This document shows, in pieces, positions 24,191 to 32,481 of a DNA stretch of 64,000 bases. Origin of the DNA: Petralouisia muris (lineage in GTDB: Bacteria > Bacillota > Clostridia > Lachnospirales > Lachnospiraceae); NCBI RefSeq assembly GCF_004793545.1, contig NZ_SRYA01000019.1:1-64000 (forward strand), written 5' to 3'. The translations under genes were made by a program, and so were the position numbers. Numbering within the stretch: position 1 is the first letter of the stretch; each line of letters opens with the position of its first letter. The notes beneath the pieces are model-generated. The model saw only the letters and a list, made by a program, of their open reading frames with translations, made no database searches and was not told where the DNA came from.

Positions 24191-24361
24191 CTATCTTAGC
24201 GGCCTCTGTCATAGTCATAGCTGCGGTGCCGGGACTCCGCCGCCGCTCGGCATTCCGGCGCTTGGCTTCCGCCTCCAAATCCCGGAGCTTCTTTCGGATA
24301 CTCTCTCTTTCGGGCGGTTTTGCTGAGGCTTGGTTTTACCTTTGCCATTGACCGCCTGCTC

Positions 24362-25099
24362 TCATGCGGCCAGATCACGATTGTACTGTTCCACGAGGGC
24401 CGTAGCGGCGTCATACGTCCGCTTGAATGCCTGCACGTCGGGATAGCCGTCCTCTTTGAGAATGTTGGGCAGCCGGTTCATCCGGCGGTCGATCTCCTGT
24501 TTTAAGCTTGCAATCTTTTCCTGCAGGGCCTTGCGCTCTTTGCCTTTGAACAGGCCGGTCGTTTCGGCAAGCTGCTTTTCCAGCTTTGGCAGCTCTCCGT
24601 GCATGAGCTGCTTCACCGCCCTGGCCTCGTCCTGTACCTTGACCATCAGTTTCTGCATCTTGCGGTACTCTGCCATATCAACGGACAGCGTAGGCTTGGG
24701 AGGGACCTCCGTCTCCCGGATCAATCCCATCAGGATTTCCTTTGCCTTTTGGATGATCCCACGGAACAGTCCCGGCAGCCAGCCGTGCTTCTGAATGGAG
24801 CGTGTTGCTTCGTCGTAGACATGCTCGTTCTTGATCTCAATGATCTTGGACTCCTCGATCCCGGACACCAGCGCCATATCCGCCGTTCTGTTCCAGTCCT
24901 GCCGTGCAGTGTTGTCCGCCTCGATCTCCGCCGCCTTCGGGTTGTTCTTCCCGATTTTCTTTGTCGGGAGGTAGACGCTGTTCGGGTCAAAGACCTTCAA
25001 GCGCCGCTCCGGGTCGTGAATGTGCCGGTTAATCAAAGTGGTGTAGAAGCGCTTGGTTTCTTCCAGAAAAAGCTCATTCTTGAATGCGTCGTCCTTCAC
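24362..25099 (-). pseudogene. MobA/MobL-type relaxase, C-terminal fragment
   Basis: The 245 residues correspond to the helical C-terminal half of a MobQ-type relaxase: NELFLEETKRFYTTLINRHI, DPERRLKVFDPNSVYLP, and a long coiled coil (LVKVQDEARAVKQLMHGELP, RKALQEKIASLKQEIDRRMN). The N-terminal nickase domain is missing. The frame is cut at 25100, exactly where the IS21-type terminal repeats begin, so the insertion probably truncated the gene. Short charged reading frames continue to about 24200 in other frames and look like remnants. Confidence 0.65.
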
Positions 25100-25101
25100 T
25101 G

Positions 25102-25545
25102 AATATTATCCCCCTTGGGAGCCACCAGTTTCCCGCTTCAGAGCCACCCGGAAATGGTATTTTCCACCTTCAGAGCCACCACAACATATTGTGGCAGCAC
25201 ACATATTTGATTTCACTATAAATCTCCTTATAGTTATTCTTGGAGAACTGCTGATGCAGTATCACCAAATAATCTATAGGGAGGTCTTTTTATGTTTAAG
25301 AAGACAAAAGTCAGAAGTATTCTGGAACTTCTGGGAAAAAATCTAAGCGCAAGGGAGGTGTCAAAAGTTTTAGGTGTATCAAGAAATAACGTCGCTGAAG
25401 TACAGGCGTTATTCTTACAATCGGACAAATCATGGGATGATATTTCTGAATGGGGTGACGACAGGCTTTATGAACTGTTCTATCCGGATAAGTTTAAATA
25501 TAAACCCAGATATGCTCCGGTTGATTATTCTTACGTCCATAGAGA
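25102..25545 (+). mobile_element. IS21-family element, left end remnant
   Basis: Three copies of an AGCCACC-containing repeat spaced by about 24-30 bases (TTGGGAGCCACC, TTCAGAGCCACCCGG, TTCAGAGCCACCACA; about 25112-25180) form the multiple terminal repeats typical of IS21 ends. They are followed by istA. The element is cut off near 25545 by an IS110-type element. Confidence 0.65.
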
Positions 25546-25582
25546 GCATTCCTGTAATTCAGAAATAACGCCAATTGAATAA
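25292..25582 (+). pseudogene. istA: IS21-family transposase IstA, N-terminal fragment
   Basis: MFKKTKVRSILELLGKNLSA followed by REVSKVLGVSRNNVAEV is the N-terminal helix-turn-helix of IS21 transposases; DISEWGDDRLYELFYPDKF and YSYVHRE continue as in IstA. The catalytic DDE domain is absent because an IS110 element starts shortly after residue 85. GGGAGG is the ribosome site. Confidence 0.75.
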
Positions 25583-25583
25583 A

Positions 25584-26530
25584 AAGAAACCTCTGATGTA
25601 TGATTAGAGTGTTCATCTTGGCCGGATGAATAAAAACACTTAAATCAACGGAGGTTTCTAATAATGAATTTAACACAAAATGACAGACTTATGCAAGTAA
25701 CATCTGACACATTGATCGTAGGAGTTGATGTCGGATCACAGACTCACTTCTGCAGGGCATTTGACTGGAGGGGATTTGAACTATCCCGCAGGGTATTTAA
25801 GTTCAGTAACACCGGAATGGGGTTTCTCACTTTCCTCAGATGGACAGAGGAACTCATGAATAAAACCGGAATGAAAAAGGTCATTGTTGGCTGTGAGCCT
25901 ACCGGATGCTACTGGCTTACGTTCCAGAAATTCCTGCTGGATCATGATATCCAGCTTGTGACAGTCAATCCGTATACGGTAAACAGGAGCATGGAACTGG
26001 ATGACAACAGTCCTGAAAAGAGTGACCTGAAAGATCCCAAGACGATCGCGTTGCTTGTGAAAGACGGAAGATTTTCAACATCGTATCTGCCGGGCGGGAT
26101 TTATGCCGAGATCAGGGAGGCTTCTGTTTGCAGAGACCAGATCATGAAACAGCATGTGCGTCTGTCAAACCAGATACAGGGATGGCTCCAGAAGTTCTTT
26201 CCGGAGTATTTTGAGTGTTATGCCGATTGGAATTCCACTAGTGGACTTATGCTTCTTAAGGAGGCGCCACTTCCAGAGGATATCTTAAAAATTGGAGCAG
26301 GCGGAATCAATCAGATATGGCGAGATGCAAAAGTGCGTGCGGCAGGAATAAAGAGGGCACAGACTCTGGTAGAAGTTGCACAGAACAGTGTAGGGCTGGA
26401 AGCCGGAGAGGCGGCAAGGCTTGAGATATGGATCCTTGTGAATGACTATCTTACTAAGACAGACCAGCTAAAGAGACTGGATGGATATCTGGAAGAAAAA
26501 GTAAAGGAAGTGCCAAATGTGGAGATTATG
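25584..26530 (+). mobile_element. IS110-family element, truncated at its 3' side
   Basis: This element inserted into the IS21 remnant. Upstream of its transposase, AGAAACCTC (25586-25594) and GAGGTTTCT (25651-25659) form an inverted repeat enclosing 56 bases, which also sequesters the ribosome site. In IS110 the left-end noncoding region encodes the bridge RNA, so part of this region may be a bridge RNA remnant. The right end is missing. Confidence 0.6.
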
Positions 26531-26611
26531 AAAACTGCAAATCGGTTACTTTTCAAAAGATTTTTCATTGCCAAACTCCTTACTTACATTCTCTATAAAC
26601 TTCAATTTTGA
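25664..26611 (+). pseudogene. IS110-family transposase (DEDD), C-terminally truncated
   Basis: The RuvC-like DEDD domain is present: LIVGVDVGSQTHFCRAFDW with the first Asp, VIVGCEPTGCYWLTF with Glu, and NSPEKSDLKDPKTIALL with the Asp pair. The Transposase_20 domain, with its catalytic Ser, should follow VPNVEIMKT at about residue 290; instead an unrelated 24-residue tail (ANRLLFKRFFIAKLL) is read. It is therefore inactive by deletion of the C-terminal domain. Confidence 0.85.
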
Positions 26612-26658
26612 TTTGTCTGCGTTGTTAAAAGCCCTGTCATAAGTTCTGGATACACTGT

Positions 26659-27444
26659 TTATGTCGAAAATACAGTGCCGAGAGCCATAATAGCCGCATT
26701 GGTGAAAGCATGTAAAATGATACAGCTCCAGAGGTTTTTATTGGATTTATAGTACATAAATCCAAAAGCGCAGCCAGTAAGGACATGTTCCGTCATAACC
26801 ATTCTGAGTGAATACATTATGTTTCCGGCAGTATCGTCCCACAGATAATATGCAAACGGGAAATGGTATAGTCCAAACAGAATACCGGTGAGCAGTATGG
26901 CAAGGTACGGCTTTTTCAGTGAATCCATCATAGTTCTTTGCAGAATGCCCCTGAAGAAAACTTCTTCCGTAAACGCTGCTGTAAGTATCATCAGGCAAAA
27001 AAATACTGGAAGTTTTATTAATATTTGGAGAATATTCGTTATATTAAAATAAAATTCCCCTAAACCAAAGACAAGGATAATAACACCTTGGTATACAGCA
27101 CAAATCAACAGTATCCTTAGTACAGTTTTTCTGTCAAAATGTTTTAAGCCTGTTTCTTTCAGGGTTTGTATCACTTTCTCTTTTCTGAAAACAGCAATAA
27201 TCAGGAGTGGAAAGAAAACCAGAAACAGCCAGTTTGATAATTCGCTTATTATATCGACCTGATAGGCACAGCTTATGTAAGACAGCATAAAATAGAATAT
27301 ATACCATGATAAGCCGAGGATGAGTTCTTTTTTATTTTTAGACAAATGTTCTATTTCATCAGATTTCTGTTGTCCTGTTTCGGCCATTTTCTGTTTTCTG
27401 AATACAATGGCAATCAACAAGATTAATATTACTGAAAAAAACAT
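26659..27444 (-). CDS. CPBP-family intramembrane glutamic protease
   Basis: A 261-residue membrane protein of the CPBP (Abi/Rce1-like) family with about seven helices. The catalytic motifs are all present: TEEVFFRGILQR (EExxxR), GILFGLYHFPFAYYLW (FxxxH) and IILHAFTNAA (HxxxN/B). In Firmicutes these proteases process or give immunity to peptides such as bacteriocins. No bacteriocin gene is adjacent. It is flanked by IS110 debris and DUF3239. The ribosome site TTGGGAGGTAA lies upstream of the start. Confidence 0.9.
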   Translation of the reverse strand: MFFSVILILLIAIVFRKQKMAETGQQKSDEIEHLSKNKKELILGLSWYIFYFMLSYISCAYQVDIISELSNWLFLVFFPLLIIAVFRKEKVIQTLKETGLKHFDRKTVLRILLICAVYQGVIILVFGLGEFYFNITNILQILIKLPVFFCLMILTAAFTEEVFFRGILQRTMMDSLKKPYLAILLTGILFGLYHFPFAYYLWDDTAGNIMYSLRMVMTEHVLTGCAFGFMYYKSNKNLWSCIILHAFTNAAIMALGTVFST

Positions 27445-27510
27445 AAAAATTACCTCCCAAAATTCGTATCAGGAACTCTTTTCTCACTTATAAATCCCGC
27501 ATTTGCGACG

Positions 27511-27538
27511 AGGGAAACGCTTTCATTAGCGTTTCCCT
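27511..27538 (-). terminator. Hairpin after the DUF3239 gene
   Basis: AGGGAAACGC (27511-27520) and GCGTTTCCCT (27529-27538) form a perfect 10-bp stem 13 bases after the DUF3239 stop codon on the minus strand. No clear U-run follows. Confidence 0.6.
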
Positions 27539-27550
27539 AAATGGAACATA

Positions 27551-28279
27551 TTACTTGGGGGCAGCTTCCTCGTTGAGGGGCTTATAGTTGCTGTCCATGT
27601 AGTTCTTTTTCCCGAAGGGAACGTAATTTTCATCCAGTAAAATCAAGTTCCCGTTTCCCAAATCAGGGAACTGTCGCGCAACCTCCTTGAGCACTTCCCA
27701 TTCATCTTTTGTATTTTCTTTGTTGTCCTCCTCCACCTGTCTTAACGCTTCTTGAACAGACTGCTGATCAGCCGTTCCCCAATAGAGGGGATGGGGCTGG
27801 AAGGAAGAATGGTAATCGCCGCCCTCATAGCAGAAAAAACAGGAGCAGGGGATTTTTTCAAATAGAATCTTTTGCGCCCCGTCAAGCTCTTTCACCTCCA
27901 GACAGTAGCACCCATTTACGGTTGCCGCGCCATCCCGCGCGGTCATGTTTGCGATTGCCATGATAGTAAGGGGTTCCGTTTTCACGATCATGCCGGGAAC
28001 CAAAAGCCCCTCCTCGTACATTTCCCGTAAATACTCGTCAGAAAATTTTCCGACAGCCCGCCATAGGAAAAACAATGCAAGAAGGAAACAGATAACGGCG
28101 GGAATCCAGCTTTTAAACAAAGAAATTCCTGACATACATAGGAAGCACACGCAGATTATCGCGGAGCTTCGCCGCTTTTTGACGACGGCTTTTATTATTT
28201 CATCCTTTTGCCGTATCCGGCTCACATCTGCATGGATGCCGGATTTTACACTTGCCTCAAATTGTGAATAATCGACCAT
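27551..28279 (-). CDS. DUF3239-like membrane-anchored protein
   Basis: A 242-residue protein with two adjacent hydrophobic helices near residues 38-72 (SSAIICVCFLCMSGISLF and WIPAVICFLLALFFLW), then a cytoplasmic or extracytoplasmic domain (EEGLLVPGMIVKTEPLTIMA, FEKIPCSCFFCYEGGDYHSS, NGNLILLDENYVPFG). It resembles DUF3239 proteins of unknown function. It lies downstream of an XRE regulator on the same strand, 33 bases apart, and may be an operon with it. Confidence 0.6.
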   Translation of the reverse strand: MVDYSQFEASVKSGIHADVSRIRQKDEIIKAVVKKRRSSAIICVCFLCMSGISLFKSWIPAVICFLLALFFLWRAVGKFSDEYLREMYEEGLLVPGMIVKTEPLTIMAIANMTARDGAATVNGCYCLEVKELDGAQKILFEKIPCSCFFCYEGGDYHSSFQPHPLYWGTADQQSVQEALRQVEEDNKENTKDEWEVLKEVARQFPDLGNGNLILLDENYVPFGKKNYMDSNYKPLNEEAAPK

Positions 28280-28312
28280 TTTTTTCTCCGTTTCTTACGT
28301 TTCTGTAGATTA

Positions 28313-28762
28313 CTAATATTTTTTATAGATATATTCAGTAAAAATCCGATAAAAACAATATACAATCCAGACCACCCAGGTTATTTCCCACTTGTGTGAT
28401 ATTACAGAAATCATCAAATAAAGAACAGCAACAGTAATGGCAATCATCCAATTCGTTATTTTTTTCTTCTTGGTTATTTCATTTGCTGATACTTTTACAA
28501 CATCTGACAACAGACATTCATATTCGTTATCAATGTTGTTTTCTGTTCTTTCGCCCTTGAATAATTCTGCTATGGAAATCCCCAGGGATGCAGCTAATGG
28601 TTCCATAAGAGATACATCTGGAAATCCGATACCCCGTTCCCATTTTGAAACAGCTGCACTTGATACTCCCAATTCATTCGCTAAATCCTGCTGCGTGCGA
28701 TTTTGTTCTTTCCTGATAGCGGCAATCAGACTGCCTGTTTTTTGAACGTTCAATATTTTCAC
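28313..28762 (-). CDS. XRE-family regulator with C-terminal membrane helices
   Basis: A 149-residue protein beginning at GTG after GGAAAGAAG. Residues 10-68 form the helix-turn-helix (IAAIRKEQNRTQQDLANELG, VSSAAVSKWERGIGFPDVSL), followed by a linker and two transmembrane helices (ITNWMIAITVAVLYLMISVI and WVVWIVYCFYRIFTEY). Membrane-tethered XRE proteins of this kind are common in clostridia. The 420 bases upstream (28763-29180) hold no gene, only AT-rich DNA and the inverted repeat at 29059-29182. Confidence 0.85.
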   Translation of the reverse strand: MKILNVQKTGSLIAAIRKEQNRTQQDLANELGVSSAAVSKWERGIGFPDVSLMEPLAASLGISIAELFKGERTENNIDNEYECLLSDVVKVSANEITKKKKITNWMIAITVAVLYLMISVISHKWEITWVVWIVYCFYRIFTEYIYKKY

Positions 28763-29058
28763 CTTCTTTCCGATTTCATAATATCACAAGAAACACCATA
28801 TTCAAGAAACGCTCCGTTGAAATGTTAAACGCTGCATTGGATTTATGCAAAAATAACTTCCCCTTTTACAATCCCCCTTGCACAAGCGCGTATGTTATTT
28901 ATTCTTCCTGTCCGTTCTGTATTCAAACAAAACAAACTTGAAAGAAACTAAACGCGACAGCAATGAATTTTCTGTTTTTTTGAATCATAATTATCTTAAA
29001 TATTAAATATTTTACCCATTATTATCTATTGGCCAAATAATTTTATTTTACCCAGTAC

Positions 29059-29182
29059 AACTTCCCATTTGTCGCTCGCCATAACCTCCCGATAACTGTG
29101 ATTTTTCACGAGTCTTTCGTCTCTGCGTCTTATGCGCCTGGCTCTGTGATGATGTGTTGTTCTGCTCGACAAATGGGAAGTT
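29059..29182 (-). repeat. Inverted-repeat-bounded KTR tail element, copy D
   Basis: AACTTCCCATTTGTCG (29059-29074) and CGACAAATGGGAAGTT (29167-29182) are a perfect 16-bp inverted repeat 92 bases apart. Between them, on the minus strand, lies the KTR tail sequence (CACAGAGCCAGGCGCATAAG) and the degenerated terminator. Copy C at 18663-18766 shares one arm (CCCATTTATCGGG). The inverted repeat could be a very stable hairpin or ends of a small mobile unit. Confidence 0.65.
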
Positions 29183-29459
29183 ATCGCTTTCTGATAATCC
29201 AATCGTCATCTTGAGTTTTCCTTTCTGCAAAGTAACCGCAAGGCATATCCTTTAAGGTACTAACAGAGTTATCTAAATCAAAAACCCATTTTAAAGATAC
29301 TAACTTTGCTTCATCTGTTTCGTGTGTTTCTCCGCATAGAAATTGCCACATTCCGTCATCTTCATCATGTGATACATATAGAATAGGTGCCTGACGCTTC
29401 AATATATGACAACAGATAATCGTAGCAGTATCGGGTGAATCATAAAAAGGAAATTCCAT
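29181..29459 (-). CDS. Small protein, DUF2185-like
   Basis: A 92-residue soluble protein with ICCHILKRQAPILYVSHDED, GMWQFLCGETHETDEAKLVS and LKDMPCGYFAERKTQDDDW. The DGxWQFLCG and LpxGxxAxR segments recall the DUF2185 family, some members of which act as immunity-type proteins; this is tentative. AAAGGAGTAACAG sets the start. The stop lies inside the inverted repeat of the KTR element. Confidence 0.5.
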   Translation of the reverse strand: MEFPFYDSPDTATIICCHILKRQAPILYVSHDEDDGMWQFLCGETHETDEAKLVSLKWVFDLDNSVSTLKDMPCGYFAERKTQDDDWIIRKR

Positions 29460-29527
29460 GTCTGTTACTCCTTTCAAATCTTGATTTTTCAGTATGTCAA
29501 ACTGGAAGTTGTTTCTTTGTACATTCG

Positions 29528-30070
29528 CTATTTTATCATATTAGGAATGTATTTTGATGGTTTTGCAATAAATAACAAATATATTCCGCATATCAGTTTA
29601 ACCATCACATCTGCAATGCAAATAACTGAAACTGGTATGCCCGGAAAAATATAGCCCATTGTTACGATAACCATACATACAATCCCCAACACTACCATAC
29701 TCCAACCATGTACAAAAAACCACAAGAAGAAATGTATTGATGTTGCCATCAGTACACCAAGCCATATCTGCCTCCAATGCCATCCGGGGATAAACGGGCC
29801 AGCAATACAAAACATTAATATGAACAACGTAGCAATCGAAAAATAAATTATCTTTATCTGCTTTTTAGAAATATCTCCTTGAGAAAGTTTTTCTCTCACT
29901 TTTTTGTTTACATTGACTCCAAAAAAGCAGGCATAATAACCTATCAGAAACACAAACGGATTAACAAAAAATTCACCGCCACAAATGACAGCTACTATTA
30001 GTACAATTCCAATAAGAATCAACCATAAACCACATTGTTTTTTGTGGTTAAATTCCAATATTTCTTTCAT
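29528..30070 (-). CDS. Hypothetical polytopic membrane protein
   Basis: A 180-residue protein with five or six hydrophobic helices (GLWLILIGIVLIVAVICG, FVFLIGYYACFFGV, IIYFSIATLFILMFCIAG, HFFLWFFVHGWSMVVLG). The ribosome site AGGAGGAACGAA fixes the start at MKEILEF; the frame is open further upstream. It may belong to the DUF6609-type small membrane proteins, but I am not sure. No catalytic motif is visible. Confidence 0.65.
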   Translation of the reverse strand: MKEILEFNHKKQCGLWLILIGIVLIVAVICGGEFFVNPFVFLIGYYACFFGVNVNKKVREKLSQGDISKKQIKIIYFSIATLFILMFCIAGPFIPGWHWRQIWLGVLMATSIHFFLWFFVHGWSMVVLGIVCMVIVTMGYIFPGIPVSVICIADVMVKLICGIYLLFIAKPSKYIPNMIK

Positions 30071-30229
30071 TTCGTTCCTCCTGTAAATTTCGATTTTCCA
30101 GTCTAACTTCTTTTTCCAATTATACATGAAAACATGGGATTTTTCAATTCTCAAACTGTCTTTCTATCTTACTGTCTTTGCTTAGGTTTGAATGGGACTG
30201 CCGCTTATTACGGAAACGCTGTCATTCAC

Positions 30230-30604
30230 CTATGAATAAATTATATCATTTTCAACAACTTCCCTTACACACGCCAAAATGTTATTCATCTTTTGAATCC
30301 ATAAGAATTGGTTTTCGGATTTCAACTGTTCTGTCACGCCCTGCCTGTCGGAATATTTCGTTGCCAGCCGAAAAAACATATCTACTGCCAGTGCGTCTAC
30401 ACTTGCAAGATATTCATTCAGCCTGCCGCTGGTAAAGAGGTTCATATATAAAACCTTATGGTTTTGTTTCAAATACTTTGCATGTCTCTGTCCCCATATG
30501 CCGATATGCTTTTCTTTTTCGGCAGGTAAGGCGAGTGCAGGCAAATAATAATCGCCAACCCTTGTATATGTCCCGCCCATCTATTCAAACAATGTCTTTT
30601 CCAT
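30230..30604 (-). pseudogene. TnpV-family protein with nonsense codon
   Basis: A TnpV homologue begins MEKTLFE and hits an in-frame TAG (30581-30583) before MGGTYTRVGDYYLPALAL, where homologues have Gln. It then continues GIWGQRHAKYLKQNHKVLYM, LFTSGRLNEYLASVDALA and VTEQLKSENQFLWIQKMNNI, to a normal end. Re-initiation at the second Met could still give a 116-residue protein lacking seven residues. It is related to the intact TnpV at 19764. Confidence 0.75.
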
Positions 30605-30767
30605 AGTATTAATCCTCCATAATTTTATTTTTGGGTTAGTTGTTGACTGCTTTGATATGCACATTATCAACCGCTAAGTGCTGCTTTGAATTTTGCATTA
30701 CTTTTCCGCATTGTGGCAAAAGAAATTACATTTTACGAATATGTGATTATATTTTTATATAGAGTAA

Positions 30768-30806
30768 GCCAGCGTGAAAAGCATTCCTACTTTTACGCTG
30801 GCTTTT
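30768..30806 (+). terminator. Rho-independent terminator
   Basis: GCCAGCGT (30768-30775) pairs with ACGCTGGC (30795-30802); the neighbouring AAAA and TTTT extend the stem, and TTTTGCC follows. It has no clear gene upstream on the plus strand. It may end transcripts from the other strand or be part of an older element. The region 30807-31001 contains no convincing gene. Confidence 0.55.
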
Positions 30807-31001
30807 GCCTTTGCTATCGCCCATAAGCTGTATTCCAATTATGTTTTCAAATTATCTCCTTATGTGGTGACAGCCTTTGCGGTTTTTCTTTTGTCGTTTT
30901 TTGTTAGAACATGCCGCAGGGCTGTTTTTAACGTGGGATGCTGTTCTCCGCCCGTCAATCTGGATTTTCAAAAAAATTCAGATTGATTGGAGGAAATTAC
31001 A

Positions 31002-31310
31002 ATGCTTGAAAAGCATCCAAACCGAAAAAAGGACAAGTATAATCCGTACACTTTGACGATAACCGAGGGGCATTATTACCTCTCTTTTAAAGACGGGCGT
31101 GGAAAGCAGCAGAATATTGAGATTGACGAAATGCTGTACCAGACGTTTGACAGATTCGAGCTTGAGGACATATCCCATCTGAACAGGGTGAGCAGGCACA
31201 TTGAACACTCCGAGCTGACCGATGAAACGCTGAATGACAGAGCTTTTTATAAATATTGTTTCAGAGAGCATCGAATACGAGCAGATACATAGGGTGGTTT
31301 CCGAACTATA
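31002..31310 (+). pseudogene. Conjugative-element sigma-70-like protein, frameshifted N-terminal part
   Basis: The N-terminal domain of the sigma-factor-like proteins of Tn916-type elements: YNPYTLTITEGHYYLSFKDG, QTFDRFELEDISHLNRVSRH and IEHSELTDETLNDRAF. Near 31254 the frame shifts; the other frame continues INIVSESIEYEQIHRVVSEL and stops at 31310. The sigma region 4-like helix-turn-helix is absent, so it is truncated as well as frameshifted. Confidence 0.65.
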
Positions 31311-31392
31311 ATGCCGCAATTAAATTAGCCGATGCTAATTGAATATAAATATAATAAGGTTTTTCTGTAATTATCATAGCCAGAAAATAGAT

Positions 31393-31430
31393 AGGGTTGT
31401 CCATCCAATACAGAAAACAACCCTTTATCC
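31393..31430 (+). terminator. Terminator-like hairpin
   Basis: AGGGTTGT (31393-31400) pairs with ACAACCCT (31417-31424), followed by TTATCC. It separates the sigma-like remnant from the Rpn-type gene. Confidence 0.55.
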
Positions 31431-31477
31431 GGCTGCGTGGATATGTTATAATCAAACCGAAGAAAGGCGGAAACAGA

Positions 31478-32287
31478 AGGGAAAATCATAATACTAACGC
31501 CACAGCGTGGGAAGAATTACAGATATCGAATGACTTTATCTTTGGGAAAGTCATGCAGGACCCAAAGCTGTGCAAAGAGCTTTTACAGCGGATACTGCCA
31601 CAGTTAAAGATAGACCATATAGAATATCCAGAAACACAAAAAGCGATACGTCCTGACATAGACGCGAAAAGCGTGCGTTTGGATGTATACGTTGCAGATA
31701 GCAACAATAATGTTTACGATATTGAGATGCAAGTCGCTATGTCAAAGGAGATGCCAAAGAGAACAAGATATTATCAGAGCCTTTTGGATATGCAGATGAT
31801 TGACAAATGCGAATCGTACAAAAAATTAAAACCGAGCTATACTATTTTTATCTGCCCTTTCGACCAGTTCGGCATGGGCAGGCATATCTACACGTTTGAG
31901 AATACCTGCAGGGAAGATAAGGATATCCTTCTGGAGGACGGAACGACAAAGATATTCCTGAATGCCAAGGGGACGATGGATGATGTCAGCCCCGGACTGA
32001 AAGCGTTCTTAGATTATGTAGCTGGGAAGAAACCAGCAGACCCGTTTGTGGATGAATTGGAAGAGGCAGTGGAAAATGCCAGGAAAAACAGAGAATGGAG
32101 GCATGAGTATATGACATTGTTAATGCGTGACCAGGAAAATCGGGAAATAGGAGAAAAATATGGAGAAAACAAGATGGCCAAACTGATAATGTTACTAAAT
32201 GAAGACGGCAGGCTATCTGATATTGTCAGAGTGTCGCAGGATGAAGAATGCCGTCAGGAATTTTATAAGGAATATCATATCAGTTAG
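31478..32287 (+). pseudogene. Rpn-family recombination-promoting nuclease, start codon lost
   Basis: A PD-(D/E)XK nuclease of the Rpn/YhgA-like family: NDFIFGKVMQDPKLCKELLQ, then the catalytic core VRLDVYVADSNNNVYDIEMQ with Asp and the E-x-Q, and the C-terminal CESYKKLKPSYTIFICPFD and a helical tail. The coding frame is intact for about 270 residues, but no ATG, GTG or TTG with a ribosome site is found at the expected start. At 31478-31480 an AGG occupies the start position (RENHNTN), eight bases after AAAGGCGG, suggesting ATG to AGG. It may be silent or use a weak alternative start. Confidence 0.65.
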
Positions 32288-32300
32288 AAAACAAAGTCAC

Positions 32301-32334
32301 AGGCAAAGCATTTCAAAATGTTTTGCCTTAAAAT
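32301..32334 (+). terminator. Terminator of the Rpn gene
   Basis: AGGCAAAGCATTT pairs with AAATG(T)TTTGCCT (32301-32328) followed by TAAAATTTT. Between here and 32634, short frames with MTLEMRYREKR and MTLQMNYQEKYEQG look like degraded C-terminal repeats of a second Rpn gene, followed by the IS end. Confidence 0.6.
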
Positions 32335-32481
32335 TTTCAATATGGATGGTTCACTAAAAAATGGAATGTAGATGGGGCTGAGATTATGACATTGGAAATG
32401 CGGTATAGAGAAAAGAGGGAAGAAGAAAAAGAGGCATGACGATATGACTTTGCAGATGAATTATCAGGAAAAATATGAGCA

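Noticed and set aside
24196-24345. Short minus-strand frame MAKVKPSLSKTARKREYPK after the relaxase fragment
   Set aside because: Different frames in this stretch all look like basic, charged remnants; none has a clear ribosome site or family, so I treat it as decayed relaxase tail.
26612-26658. Minus-strand reading frame (NNADKSKLKFIENVSKEFGN) across the IS110 truncation point
   Set aside because: A 27-codon open stretch without start or recognised family; could be a fragment of a host gene but cannot be supported.
30774-30986. Plus-strand open frame with a hydrophobic start downstream of the terminator at 30768
   Set aside because: It begins inside the terminator stem and has no ribosome site; probably noncoding leader of the sigma-like remnant.
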